From: Clavibacter sepedonicus
GTDB taxonomy: Bacteria > Actinomycetota > Actinomycetes > Actinomycetales > Microbacteriaceae
Assembly: GCF_000069225.1 (NCBI RefSeq)
Contig: NC_010407.1
Span: 1,178,001 to 1,242,000 of the forward strand
Reading direction: 5' to 3'
DNA length: 64,000 nt
A model generated the notes under the pieces. It was not told the DNA's origin, searched no databases, and worked only from the letters and a program-made list of their open reading frames with translations. The position numbers and the translations under genes were made by a program. Below are positions 26,054-35,213 of this stretch, one piece after another. The stretch's first letter is position 1; every line of letters starts with the position of its first letter.

Positions 26054-26800
26054 TTGAGCAGTCTCACGATCGTGATCCCCACCTACGAGGAGGCGCGCAA
26101 CGTCGGGGAGCTGCTGCCCCGCCTCGCGGCCATGGCGGGCCAGAACCCCGACTTCCGGATCACGGCCATGATCGTCGACGACTCCTCGCCCGACGGCACC
26201 GCCGACCTTGTCCGGTCGCTCGCGCCGAGCGTCGAGACCGACACGTTCCGCGTGCGCGTCGAGACCCGCGCGGAGAAGGCCGGCCTCGGCGCGGCCTACA
26301 TCTGGGCCTTCGAGAAGCTGCTCGGGGCCGACGAGCCGCCGACCCACATCCTGCAGATGGACGCCGACCTCTCGCACGACCCCGCCTACATCACGGAGAT
26401 GCTGCGCCGGGTGCGCGGCGGCGCCGACCTCGTGGTCGCCTCGCGCTACATCCGGGGCGGCGCGACGCCCGACTGGGACCTCAAGCGCCGGTTCCTCAGC
26501 GTCGGCGGCAACCTCTACACGCGCCTGTTCCTCGGCTCCCGCATCACGGACTACACGGGCGGCTTCAACCTCTACGAGACGCAGCTGCTGCGGCGGATCA
26601 GGCCCTCCACCATCACGACCACGGGCTACGGCTTCCAGATCGAGATGAAGCAGCGCGCGCTGAAGACCGCGAAGCGTCCCACCGAGGTGGCGATCGTGTT
26701 CATGGACCGCACCGAGGGCGAGTCGAAGATCCCGAGCGACACGCTCGTGAAGAACCTGCTGCTCGTTCTGCAGCTGCGCTTCGGGCTGCGCCGGGGCTGA
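26054..26800 (+). CDS. Polyprenol-phosphate mannosyltransferase (Ppm/DPM-like)
   Basis: A 248-residue GT2 enzyme. VIPTYEEARNV near 7, VDDSSPDGT near 41 and the metal-binding DAD at 103-105 (QMDADLSHD) fit actinobacterial polyprenol monophosphomannose synthase: GDP-mannose plus polyprenyl phosphate gives the lipid donor for mannoglycans and protein O-mannosylation. There is no C-terminal membrane domain, so it acts at the cytoplasmic face. The start is TTG with GGAGAC upstream. It is divergent from gtrA. Confidence 0.87.
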   Translation: MSSLTIVIPTYEEARNVGELLPRLAAMAGQNPDFRITAMIVDDSSPDGTADLVRSLAPSVETDTFRVRVETRAEKAGLGAAYIWAFEKLLGADEPPTHILQMDADLSHDPAYITEMLRRVRGGADLVVASRYIRGGATPDWDLKRRFLSVGGNLYTRLFLGSRITDYTGGFNLYETQLLRRIRPSTITTTGYGFQIEMKQRALKTAKRPTEVAIVFMDRTEGESKIPSDTLVKNLLLVLQLRFGLRRG

Positions 26801-26840
26801 CGCGTCCGATCGCCGGCTAGCCCGCTAGTCGGATCGCCCG

Positions 26841-27692
26841 CTAGCCCGCGGGAGCGGACAGCGGATCGCCGGGCGCGCGCTGGTGCGGGCGCGCCGGCGC
26901 GATGATCGTGCCGCGCCGGCCGTGCTCGTCGACCACCGGGTCCGTCGCGCCCAGCACCTGCGAGCGCGCGAGCCCGTGCCGGGCCCAGTACGCGGCGGTC
27001 CAGGCGCAGATGAGGCCGTCGAGCAGGTCCTCGAGGTGCTTGTGCTGCCGCTCCACGATCGCCGGGCCGTCGGCGACGAGCGCGGCCGCGCGCGGGTGCG
27101 TCGTCACGTCGAGCGGCGGATCCGCGTGTGCGAGCCCCGCGACCGCGTCGAGCACCACGCGGAACTCGGCCGCCCGGTGGGGGCGCCGCTCGGCCGTCGC
27201 GAGCAGCGGCGCGAGGCGCTTGTAGCGCGGCTTCACGCCCGCGAACCCGAGCTCGGGCGCGCCCACGAGCGTCGTGTAGGGGTAGCACTCGAGCATCGTG
27301 CGGGCGCCCGCGTCGCGCGCGGCGCCGGACCCGTCGTCGTACTCCCAGCCCGCCGCCTCCAGCCTCCGCCGCAGCACGACCGCGCCCTGCGCCGGTCGGC
27401 CCGTGTTCGACGGGTACGCGGAGATGCCGAGGCGGCCGTAGCGCGAGGCGACCTCCTTCTCGGCGAGGCGGCTGCCCGTGGCGTTGGCGACGACCAGCGG
27501 TCCGTCGACCGCGGCGACCGCTCCCGGGTCCTCCCAGCGGGCGACCCAGGCGACCACCTCGTCGATCCCGCGGGCGGTCGTGAGGTCGAGCACACGGCCC
27601 GAGGCGTCGATGCACGCGAGCCCCGTCTCGCGCGCCGGCCGGGTCGCGGTGCCCTCCGCCCAGGCGAGGTCGATCCCGAGGAAGCGGCGCAT
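26841..27692 (-). CDS. DUF429 domain protein
   Basis: A 283-residue protein with an RNase-H-like N-terminus (FLGIDLAWAEG near 4, VAAVDGPLVVAN near 58). LECYPYTTLVGA near 135 and LEDLLDGLICAWTAAYWA near 222 are typical of DUF429. Acidic residues suggest a nuclease-like fold, but function is unproven. The ATG is 6 nt after TAGGCT (27699-27704), so leaderless transcription is expected. Confidence 0.85.
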   Translation of the reverse strand: MRRFLGIDLAWAEGTATRPARETGLACIDASGRVLDLTTARGIDEVVAWVARWEDPGAVAAVDGPLVVANATGSRLAEKEVASRYGRLGISAYPSNTGRPAQGAVVLRRRLEAAGWEYDDGSGAARDAGARTMLECYPYTTLVGAPELGFAGVKPRYKRLAPLLATAERRPHRAAEFRVVLDAVAGLAHADPPLDVTTHPRAAALVADGPAIVERQHKHLEDLLDGLICAWTAAYWARHGLARSQVLGATDPVVDEHGRRGTIIAPARPHQRAPGDPLSAPAG

Positions 27693-27698
27693 CCGACG

Positions 27699-27704
27699 AG
27701 CCTA
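27699..27704 (-). promoter_or_regulatory. -10 hexamer TAGGCT, leaderless start at 27692
   Basis: TAGGCT, 6 nt, ATG of the DUF429 gene. Confidence 0.58.
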
Positions 27705-27797
27705 TCCGCGGCCCCGGGCGGCCTCGGAGGTGCGCGACCCCGCTAGTAGGGTCGAAGGGCCCTCATGCCACGAGCGACGAGACGATGGAGCCTCCAC

Positions 27798-29315
27798 ATG
27801 ACCCCTGTCAGCCCGAACGACGACCGCATCCCGACCTCGGACGGCCACCCCGTCCGCACCGAGACCGACAGCCTGGGGAGCATGGACGTCCCCGCCGACG
27901 CCTACTGGGGGATCCACACGGCGCGCGCGCTCGACAACTTCCCCATCAGCCTGCGGCCGCTCAGCGTCTACCCGGAGTTCGTCGTCGCGCTCGCGCAGGT
28001 GAAGCAGGCCGCGGCCCGCGCCAACGTGCAGATCGGCGTGCTCGATGCGCGGAAGGCGAAGCAGATCGACGAGGTCTGCACCGAGATCATCGCCGGGCAC
28101 CTGCACGACCAGTTCGTGGTCGGCGTGATCCAGGGCGGCGCCGGCACGAGCACCAACATGAACACCAACGAGGTCATCGCGAACCGCGCCCTCGAGCGGG
28201 CCGGCCACGCGCTCGGCGACTACCAGCACATGCACCCGCTCGACGACGTGAACCGCAGCCAGTCGACGAACGACACGTACCCGACCGCGCTCAAGGTCGC
28301 CCTCATCCACTCGCTGCTGCAGACGCTCGACGAGCTCGACCTGCTGCGCCGCTCGTTCCTCGCGAAGGGCGCGCAGTTCTCGCAGGTGCTGAAGGTCGGG
28401 CGCACTCAGCTGCAGGACGCCGTGCCCATGACGCTCGGCCAGGAGTTCCACGGCTTCGCCACCACGCTCGAGGAGGACCACGCGCGGCTCGGGGAGCTCG
28501 TGCCGCTCTTGTCGGAGATCAACCTGGGCGCCACGGCGATCGGCACGGGCATCACGGCGGATCCGAACTACGCGGCCGCCGTGCGCGGGCACCTCAGCGC
28601 CATCACGGGCTACACGCTCGTGACCGCGAGCGACCTCATCGAGGCGACGAGCGACGCGGGCGTCTTCATGACGCTGTCGTCGACGCTCAAGCGCGGCGCC
28701 ATCAAGCTGTCGAAGATCTGCAACGATCTCCGGCTGCTGTCGTCGGGGCCGCAGGCGGGGCTCGGCGAGATCAACCTGCCGCCGCGGCAGGCGGGATCCA
28801 GCATCATGCCGGGCAAGGTCAATCCCGTGATCCCCGAGGTCGTCAACCAGGTCGCGTTCTCCATCGCCGGCGCCGACGTGACGGTGACCATGGCGGCCGA
28901 GGGCGGGCAGCTGCAGCTCAACGCGTTCGAGCCGGTCATCGCGCACTCGCTGCTGCAGTCGCTGAGCTGGCTGCGGAACGCGGCGAAGACGCTGCGTGTG
29001 AACTGCATCGACGGGATCACCGCCAACACCGAGCGGCTCGCGGCGCAGGTGGAGTCGTCGGTGGGCGTCGTCACCGCGCTCACGCCGTACATCGGCTACG
29101 CCGCGTCCTCCAGCCTCGCGAAGACGGCGCTCATGACGAGCGCGTCGATCCCGGACCTCGTCGTCGAGGCGGGGCTCATGACGCGGACGCAGGTGGAGAA
29201 GATCCTCGCGCCCGACCGGCTCTCGGGCCTCGAGCCCGTGACGGCGGCCATGTCCGTGATCACGCCGGAGATGCTCGCGGCGCATGCGGCCGAGGAGGGC
29301 GGGCAGGCCGACTGA
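27798..29315 (+). CDS. aspA: Aspartate ammonia-lyase
   Basis: A 505-residue fumarase/aspartase superfamily enzyme. The signature GSSIMPGKVNPVIPE (about 333-347) has VIPE, as in aspartases, rather than the TQCE of fumarases. NMNTNEVIANRALE near 118 and QSTNDTYPTA near 155 line the active site. It catalyses L-aspartate to fumarate plus ammonia as a tetramer. The ATG at 27798 has GGAG 8 nt upstream; an earlier in-frame ATG at 27765 has none. A strong hairpin follows. Confidence 0.92.
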   Translation: MTPVSPNDDRIPTSDGHPVRTETDSLGSMDVPADAYWGIHTARALDNFPISLRPLSVYPEFVVALAQVKQAAARANVQIGVLDARKAKQIDEVCTEIIAGHLHDQFVVGVIQGGAGTSTNMNTNEVIANRALERAGHALGDYQHMHPLDDVNRSQSTNDTYPTALKVALIHSLLQTLDELDLLRRSFLAKGAQFSQVLKVGRTQLQDAVPMTLGQEFHGFATTLEEDHARLGELVPLLSEINLGATAIGTGITADPNYAAAVRGHLSAITGYTLVTASDLIEATSDAGVFMTLSSTLKRGAIKLSKICNDLRLLSSGPQAGLGEINLPPRQAGSSIMPGKVNPVIPEVVNQVAFSIAGADVTVTMAAEGGQLQLNAFEPVIAHSLLQSLSWLRNAAKTLRVNCIDGITANTERLAAQVESSVGVVTALTPYIGYAASSSLAKTALMTSASIPDLVVEAGLMTRTQVEKILAPDRLSGLEPVTAAMSVITPEMLAAHAAEEGGQAD

Positions 29316-29330
29316 CCCGCCCCGGGACGA

Positions 29331-29370
29331 CGACAGCGCGCCGCGGCCCGAGGGCTGCGGCGCGCTGTCG
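29331..29370. terminator. Bidirectional terminator, aspA / repeat protein
   Basis: A perfect 14-bp stem (29331-29344 with 29357-29370) and 12-nt loop between convergent genes. Confidence 0.8.
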
Positions 29371-29393
29371 CGTGCGGGGTGCGGTCCTCGGCG

Positions 29394-30395
29394 TCAGGCG
29401 TCGTCGGACGTGCGGGCCGGGGTGGTGCCGGTCGCGTCGTCGGCGGGGGCGGCGTGCGCGGGCTCCTCGGGGTGGACGGATCCGGCGATGTCGCCCGGGG
29501 TCGGCACGTGCGGGGCGTCGGACGTCGTCGGGGCAGCCTTCGCCTTGGGGGCGGCCTTCTTCGCGGCGGCCTTCGGCTTCGCGGGTGCGGGTGCGGGCGC
29601 GGGAGCCTCCGTCGGAGCGGTCGCATCGGCCGCCTCGGTCGGGATCGCGACGGGGCCGGTCTCGTCCTCATCGTCGAAGGACGCGAGCGCCTCGTCGCGT
29701 GCCTCGGCCGCGGTGAAGACGGCGCGGCGGCCGGCCTCCTCGCCGCGCTCACGGAGGTCCTCGGCCGTCGCCTGGACGCGCGTGCGCGCCTCCTCGGCGG
29801 TCTCGACGACGCGGCCGCGCACGTCCTCGGCGGTCTCGGCGACGCGCTGGCCGACCTCGGTGGCCTGCTGGCCGACGCGGTCGACGACGTGCTTGGTCTG
29901 GTCCGCGGTGCGGGTGCCGAGGTCCTTGGCGGTGTCGCCGACCCGGCCCGCGATGTCCTGGGTGGTGCTGCCGACCCGGCCCGCGATGTCCTGGGTGGTG
30001 CTGCCGACCCGGCCCGCGATGTCCTGGGTGGTGCTGCCGACCCGGCCCGCGATGTCCTGCGTGGTGCTGCCGACCCGGCCCGCGATGTCCTGCGTGGTGG
30101 TGCCGATGCGCTCGCCCACCGTGTGCGCGGTGCGGCCGACGGCGACCGCGGCGCCCTGGACGGCGTGGCCGACGAAGTCCGCGACCTCCCGGGCGGTCTC
30201 CACCGTGCGCTCGACGACGACGGGGCCCTTCTCGTCGAGCACGGTCTGCACCTGGCGGACGCCGCGCTGCACGGGTTCGCTCGCCCAGACGGTGCGCGAC
30301 GTGCGCGCGATGCCCTCGTAGCGCTTGCGTCCGGCGCGCGCGCCGAGGACGTAGCCGGTGCCGATGCCGGCGAGGAAGAGGAGACGGTTGATCAT
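29394..30395 (-). CDS. LEA-like repeat protein with N-terminal anchor
   Basis: A 333-residue protein. A short hydrophobic N-terminus (MINRLLFLAGIGTGYVLGAR, YtxH-like) is followed by an amphipathic helical region (about 30-225). That region holds five 11-residue repeats of the type TTQDIAGRVGS plus degenerate ones (TAKDLGTRTAD, TAEDVRGRVVE). Eleven-residue amphipathic repeats are typical of group 3 LEA and apolipoprotein-like proteins. The C-terminal third is Ala/Pro/Lys-rich. It may act in desiccation or membrane protection; this is inference. The start is leaderless (TAGGCT 6 nt upstream). Confidence 0.8.
   Translation of the reverse strand: MINRLLFLAGIGTGYVLGARAGRKRYEGIARTSRTVWASEPVQRGVRQVQTVLDEKGPVVVERTVETAREVADFVGHAVQGAAVAVGRTAHTVGERIGTTTQDIAGRVGSTTQDIAGRVGSTTQDIAGRVGSTTQDIAGRVGSTTQDIAGRVGDTAKDLGTRTADQTKHVVDRVGQQATEVGQRVAETAEDVRGRVVETAEEARTRVQATAEDLRERGEEAGRRAVFTAAEARDEALASFDDEDETGPVAIPTEAADATAPTEAPAPAPAPAKPKAAAKKAAPKAKAAPTTSDAPHVPTPGDIAGSVHPEEPAHAAPADDATGTTPARTSDDA
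29941..30105 (-). repeat. Five 33-bp tandem repeats in LEA-like gene
   Basis: Five consecutive 33-bp units (starts 29941, 29974, 30007, 30040, 30073) differ only at one or two positions near the end of the array. Each encodes one 11-residue helical repeat. Homogeneity suggests recent expansion; copy number may vary between strains without breaking the frame. Confidence 0.95.
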
Positions 30396-30401
30396 CCGTC
30401 C

Positions 30402-30407
30402 AGCCTA
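30402..30407 (-). promoter_or_regulatory. -10 hexamer TAGGCT, leaderless start at 30395
   Basis: TAGGCT, 6 nt, ATG of the repeat protein. Confidence 0.58.
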
Positions 30408-30438
30408 GACGCGGCGGTCGTGCGTCGTCCGGGAGCGG

Positions 30439-30576
30439 CTACGCGTCCGCGTCGCCCTTCCGGCCGGTCGCGTCGTGCAGCTCGTCCGTCTCGGGATCCG
30501 CCGCGTCGGGCGCCGACAGGTCGGCGTCCTCGGGGATGGAGTGGTCGTGGATCGGGTCCTGCGGCTGGTCGGTCAT
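30439..30576 (-). CDS. Very small acidic protein (45 aa)
   Basis: A 45-residue acidic protein (MTDQPQDPIHDHSIPEDADL, then mostly Asp/Ala/Thr). The ATG lies 7 nt after TAAGGT (30584-30589), so a leaderless mRNA is predicted, which supports a real gene despite its size. It resembles in composition the acidic proteins at 4.8-5.9 kb. Function unknown. Confidence 0.6.
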   Translation of the reverse strand: MTDQPQDPIHDHSIPEDADLSAPDAADPETDELHDATGRKGDADA

Positions 30577-30583
30577 GCGATCG

Positions 30584-30589
30584 ACCTTA
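30584..30589 (-). promoter_or_regulatory. -10 hexamer TAAGGT, leaderless start at 30576
   Basis: TAAGGT, 7 nt, ATG of the 45-residue gene. Confidence 0.5.
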
Positions 30590-30605
30590 CGCGCGGCACC
30601 GATCG

Positions 30606-31484
30606 TCAGAGGATGCGCGTGTGCGTCGTCAGCGAGCCGATGCCCTCGACGGAGACCGTGACGGTGCTCCCGTCCTTGAGGAAGATCTGCGGGTCGCGCG
30701 AGTAGCCGGCGCCGCTCGTCGTGCCCGTGGAGATGAGCGTGCCCGGCTGGAGCGTGGACGACGTGGAGAGGTAGGAGACGAGGCGCGCGACCGTACGGAC
30801 CATGCCGCTCGTGCGGCCGTCCTGCACCGTCTCGCCGTCGAGGACCGTGGTGATTCGGAGGTCCTGCGGGTCGGCGATCTCGTCGCGCGTGACGACGACG
30901 GGACCCGTGGGGGAGAAGCCGTCGAAGCTCTTGCAGCGGCTCCACTGCTGCTCCGAGAACTGGAGGTTGCGGGCCGTGATGTCGTTGACGACCGTGTAGC
31001 CGAACACGTGGTCGAGCGCATCCGCCTCGGACACGTCGCGGGCGGCGCGGCCGATGACCACGCCGAGCTCGACCTCGTAGTCGACCTCCTCGCTGAGCGA
31101 GCGCGGCCAGCTCGTGGTGCCCTCGTGGCCGGAGAGCGAGTTGGGCCAGAGCGCGAAGACCGTGGGGGCGGAGGCGCTCGTGATGTTGAGCTCCTCGGCG
31201 TGCGCGGAGTAGTTGAGGCCCACGGCGTAGACGGCCGGCGGGCGGAGGATCGCGGAGGCGTGCGTGAGGCCGTCCACCGGCGTGGTGTTGGTGCGGCTCG
31301 CGACGGCGCGCTCGACGGTCGCGCGGACGCGGGCCAGCTCGTCGTCACCGCGCTCGATGAGGTCCTGCAGGTCGCGCGGGGAGTCGTCGAGCACCTCGTC
31401 GAGGAAGAGCGCCTCGCCCTCCGAGACGATCGCGGCCAGTCGGGGGGTCACGCCGTCGTCGGCGAGCAGGTGGGCGAACTTCAT
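30606..31484 (-). CDS. Fumarylacetoacetate hydrolase family protein
   Basis: A 292-residue FAH-superfamily enzyme. AVGLNYSAHAEEL near 87, SEEVDYEVELGVVIG near 130 (metal-binding acidic residues) and YTVVNDITARNLQ near 162 are typical. Members hydrolyse or isomerise C-C bonds in aromatic-degradation intermediates; the exact substrate is unclear. The ATG is 6 nt after TACGCT (31491-31496), so it is probably leaderless. Confidence 0.9.
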   Translation of the reverse strand: MKFAHLLADDGVTPRLAAIVSEGEALFLDEVLDDSPRDLQDLIERGDDELARVRATVERAVASRTNTTPVDGLTHASAILRPPAVYAVGLNYSAHAEELNITSASAPTVFALWPNSLSGHEGTTSWPRSLSEEVDYEVELGVVIGRAARDVSEADALDHVFGYTVVNDITARNLQFSEQQWSRCKSFDGFSPTGPVVVTRDEIADPQDLRITTVLDGETVQDGRTSGMVRTVARLVSYLSTSSTLQPGTLISTGTTSGAGYSRDPQIFLKDGSTVTVSVEGIGSLTTHTRIL

Positions 31485-31490
31485 GGCACG

Positions 31491-31496
31491 AGCGTA
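31491..31496 (-). promoter_or_regulatory. -10 hexamer TACGCT, leaderless start at 31484
   Basis: TACGCT, 6 nt, ATG of the FAH-family gene. Confidence 0.52.
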
Positions 31497-31581
31497 TCGG
31501 GCGCGCGCGGGCGGGCGCGGTTGCGGTCATAACGTGCATGGGAAGGTCCGCCTCACCCATCTGCGGTCGTGCGGCTGTGGA

Positions 31582-34089
31582 TCAGCCCTCGCGGACGACC
31601 TCGTCGGCCGACTTGTCGTGGCGCCAGCCGCGCCACGACGCCTGGCGCAGGCGGCCCGTCGAGGTCCACTCGGCGAACTCGACCTCGCCGACGAGGCGCG
31701 GGGTGACCCAGTGCGCGTCGCGGGCGTCGGCGGCCGGCACGTCGGCGAAGGGGCTCGTCTTCCGCGCGAGCGGGCGGAACCGGCGGAGCGCGTCGGCGAG
31801 GTCGCGCTCCGTGAAGCCCGTGCCGACGCGGCCGGCGTAGGCCAGGCCGTCGGGTCCGGGGACGCCCACCAGCAGCGAGCCGATGCCGGATGCGCGGCTG
31901 CCGGATCCGGGCCGCCACCCGCCGACCACGACCTCCTGGGCCCGGTGGTGCTTGACCTTCAGTCACGCGCTCGACCGGCGGCCGGACTCGTAGGGCGCGT
32001 CGACGCGCTTCGCGACGACGCCCTCGAGGCCGAGCTCGCGGCTGGTGGCGAGCGCGCCGTCGAGGTCGCCGTCGAAGGCGGGCGGGACCTGGATCCGGCC
32101 GCGGCCCGGCGACCGGACGGCGTCGAGGAGGGCGGCGCGGCGCTCGCGGTACGGCTCCTCGACGAGCACGCGGTCGCCGATCGCGAGCGCGTCGAACAGC
32201 ATGAGGTGCACGGGCGCGGCCTTCCGGGCGCGCGCGATCTCCTTCTCGCCCGTGAGGCCCAGCCGCGTCTGGGGGAGCCCGAAGTCGGGACGGCCGCCGG
32301 CTCCGAGCACGACGATCTCGCCGTCGAGCACCGCCGCGTCGACGTCGAGCGAGTCGGGCAGCTCGACGAGCTCGGGGAAGGCGGGCGTGAGGTCGACGCC
32401 GTTGCGGCTCGTGATGGTCGCCCGGCCGTCGGCGACGACGGCGATGGCGCGGTAGCCGTCCCACTTCATCTCGATGGCCCACTCCTCGTCCGGGTCGAGG
32501 TCGGCACCCGTGGCGGCCGTGGCGAGCATGGGGGCGGGGGCGGATGCGGCGCCGCCCCTCCGCCGCGCGCCGACGCGCGTGCGCCTGCCCGCCCTCTCGA
32601 GCGACGCGGGGCGCGCGGGCTTCGCGTGCGTCGTCGCCGGGGCGTCGGCCGGCTCCATCAGGTGGATCAGCCAGTTCGCGTCGGCCTTGCCGTGCCCGCC
32701 CGTGTGGATGAGCGCGTACCGCCGCGGTCCGTCGATCCCGGTGCCGTCGCCGCGGCCGTGCAGCGTCGCGATGACCTCCTTGCCGTCGCGCCACTTCTCC
32801 AGCTCGAAGGTGCCCGCGTCCCAGATGGTGACCTCGCCGCCGCCGTACTCGCCCGCGGGGATCGTGCCCTCGAAGGACCCGTACTCCAGCGGGTGGTCCT
32901 CGGTCTGCACCGCGAGGTGGTTCGTGCCGTGCTCGGTGGGGACGCCCTTGGGGAGGGCCCGGCTCACCAGCACGCCGTCGTGCTCCAGCCGGAAGTCCCA
33001 GTGCAGCGCGCGGGCGTGGTGCTCCTGGATCACGAACGAGCGGCCCTCCGACGAAGCGGGCGCGTCGGCGGGGACGGGCTCGCTCGTCCTGGCGGCGTCG
33101 CGCTTGGACCGGTAGGTCGCGAGGCGGTCGTCCGCGGTGTCCGGCTCCTTGCGCGCGAAGCCCGCGAGCCGCTCGCGCGTCGGCTCCAGGCTCTCGCGGT
33201 GGCCCTCCTCGACGGGGGCGAGCGGATCCTGGCGCCTCCGCATCCGCGCGACGACCTCGTCCAACTCCAGATGCCGGAGGCCCGGCGACGCGAGCTCCCG
33301 CCAGGTGCGCGGCACCGCGACCGTGGGACGGGAGCGCCCGCGCAGCGAGTACGGCGCGACCGTCGTCTTGGCCGGGTTGTTCTGGCTCCAGTCGACGAGC
33401 ACCTTGCCCTGCCGCAGCGCCATCTTCATGTCGCTGACCACGAGGTCCGGGTGGTCGGCCTCGAGCGCCCGGGCGAGCTCGTGCGCGACCTCGGAGACCG
33501 CGGCGGCGTCGTGGCTGCCGTCGAGCGCGGCGTAGAGGTGGATCCCCTTCGACCCGCTCGTCACCGGGTACGGCTCGAGGCCCATGTCACGGAGGATCGC
33601 GCGCGCCGCCTTCGCGACCTCGACGCACTCGGGGAGCCCGGCTCCCGGGCCCGGGTCGAGGTCCAGCACGAGCCGGTCGGGGCGCCGCTCGTCGCCCGTG
33701 CGGCCGAACCGCCACTGCGGCACGTGCAGCTCGAGCGCCGCGATCTGCCCGAGCCAGGTGAGCGTGGCGACGTCGCCGACGAGGGGGTAGTCGTTCGTGT
33801 GGTCGCGGTGCTGGATCGCGCGCCGCTGCACCCACTCGGGCGTGTGCGCGTCGAGGTCCTTCTGGAAGAACATCTTCCCCGGGTGCTCGTCCGTGCCCAC
33901 GCCGTCGACCCAGCGCTTGCGGGTCACGGGCCGGTCGCGGAGGTGCGGCAGCATGTGCGGCGCGATGGCCGCGTAGTACGCGATCACGTCGCCCTTGGTC
34001 GTGCCGGTCGCCGGGTACAGCACCTTGTCGAGGTTCGACAGCGTGATCCGCCGACCCTCGACCTTCACCTGCTGCCTCTGCCCTGCCAT
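31582..34089 (-). pseudogene. ligD: NHEJ ligase LigD, interrupted by in-frame TGA
   Basis: The full frame is 835 codons in the order polymerase/primase (about 1-290), 3'-phosphoesterase (about 340-490, with HALHWDFRLEHDGVL) and ATP-dependent ligase (about 530 on, motif I EMKWDGYRAI). A TGA at 31963-31965 (codon 709) stands where motif V normally starts with Trp (W-LKVK follows in the same frame). The frame then continues through the OB-fold to 31582. A single TGG to TGA change explains it. The 708-residue product lacks motif V and the OB-fold, so joining activity should be lost, while polymerase and phosphoesterase may persist. Confidence 0.82.
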
Positions 34090-34158
34090 CGCTCCAGCAT
34101 GGCCCGGGCGGCCGGGCGCGGCCGGGGCGCGGCGGGCGACCGGGTGTTCACTGGATCC

Positions 34159-35178
34159 ATGAGAGCCATCTGGAAGGGCGCCGTCACCTTCGGCCTCGTC
34201 AACGTGCCCGTGAAGGTCTACAGCGCGACGCAGGACCACGACGTGCCGCTGCACCAGGTGCACGACGCCGACGGCGGGCGGATCCGCTACCAGCGCCGCT
34301 GCGAGGTGTGCGGCAAGGTCGTCGACTACGCCCACATCGACAAGGCCTTCGACGACGGCGACCGCACCGTCGTGATCACCGAGGAGGACCTCTCCGCGCT
34401 CCCCGAGGAGAAGAGCCGCGAGATCGACGTCGTCGAGTTCGTGCCGAGCGACCAGGTCGATCCCGTGATGCTCGACCGCAGCTACTTCCTCGAGCCCGAC
34501 TCCTCGAGCCCCAAGTCGTACGCGCTCCTCCGCCGGACGCTGCAAGAGACCGACCGCACGGCGATCGTCCACGTGACGCTCCGCCAGCGCACCCGGCTCG
34601 CGGCGCTCCGCGTGCGCGGCGACGTGCTCATGCTGCAGACGCTCCTCTGGGACGACGAGGTGCGCGAGGCCGACTTCCCGTCGCTGGATGCGGCACCGAA
34701 GGTCTCGCCGCGGGAGCTGAAGATGTCGGCGCAGCTCGTGGAGGGGTTCGCGGAGGACTTCGACCCGTCGAAGTTCAGCGACGAGTACCAGGAGCAGCTG
34801 AAGACCCTCATCGACGCGAAGCTCGCGCAGGGCGACTCGCTCGACACCGACGCGACGTTCGGGGAGGGCTCCGAGGAGGAGGACGAGGGCGAGGGCGGCG
34901 AGGTGCTCGACCTGATGGACGCGCTGAAGCGGAGCATCGAGCGGAGCCGGGGCGGGGGATCCTCGGGGAGGAAGACGGCGGCGCGGAAGGACGCGCCCGC
35001 GCGGAAGGCGGCGGCGAAGGGGAAGGCGAAGGTGAAGGCGTCCGACAGCGGGGCCGATCAGGCGGACCGGAAGGCCGCCACGAAGACGGCGTCCGTGAAG
35101 AAGCCGGCCGCGAAGAAGCCGGCCGCGAAGAAGCCGGCCGCGAAGAAGGCGCCCGCCGCCGAGAGGAAGAGCGCGTAG
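34159..35178 (+). CDS. ku: Non-homologous end-joining protein Ku
   Basis: A 339-residue bacterial Ku. The core (about 1-255) starts MRAIWKGAVTFGLVNVPVKV and includes GGRIRYQRRCEVCGKVVDYA. The C-tail is an acidic patch (EGSEEEDEGEGGE) and then a Lys/Ala/Pro-rich DNA-binding tail with three KKPAA repeats. It binds double-strand ends as a homodimer and recruits LigD, whose gene is divergent 69 nt away. GGATCC lies directly before the ATG and no clear Shine-Dalgarno is present. The frame is intact; an IS element starts 7 nt after its stop. Confidence 0.94.
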   Translation: MRAIWKGAVTFGLVNVPVKVYSATQDHDVPLHQVHDADGGRIRYQRRCEVCGKVVDYAHIDKAFDDGDRTVVITEEDLSALPEEKSREIDVVEFVPSDQVDPVMLDRSYFLEPDSSSPKSYALLRRTLQETDRTAIVHVTLRQRTRLAALRVRGDVLMLQTLLWDDEVREADFPSLDAAPKVSPRELKMSAQLVEGFAEDFDPSKFSDEYQEQLKTLIDAKLAQGDSLDTDATFGEGSEEEDEGEGGEVLDLMDALKRSIERSRGGGSSGRKTAARKDAPARKAAAKGKAKVKASDSGADQADRKAATKTASVKKPAAKKPAAKKPAAKKAPAAERKSA

Positions 35179-35179
35179 C

Positions 35180-35185
35180 GCTAGC
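35180..35185 (+). repeat. Left target-site duplication GCTAGC of IS
   Basis: GCTAGC directly precedes the left terminal repeat and is repeated at 36254-36259. It fits the NCTAGN target of IS481-type elements. Confidence 0.9.
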
Positions 35186-35213
35186 TGTACTGGGTCATGA
35201 CGTTGGTGACACT
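35186..35213 (+). repeat. Left terminal inverted repeat of IS
   Basis: 28 bp, mismatching the right repeat only at its 7th and 10th bases. The transposase TGA (35195-35197) lies inside it. Confidence 0.92.

Noticed and set aside
26801..26850. Three CTAG sites in a short intergenic stretch as an old IS scar
   Set aside because: No trace of terminal repeats or transposase sequence remains; it is only a cluster of possible target sites.
29941..30105. Regular 33-bp repeats as a CRISPR array
   Set aside because: The repeats are contiguous without spacers, lie in one coding frame and encode an 11-residue protein repeat. No cas genes are nearby.
3290..31965. TGA recoded as Trp or selenocysteine in the MFS and ligD genes
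   Set aside because: TGA is the normal stop codon of most genes in this window, and no SECIS-like hairpin was seen after either codon. Point mutation is simpler.
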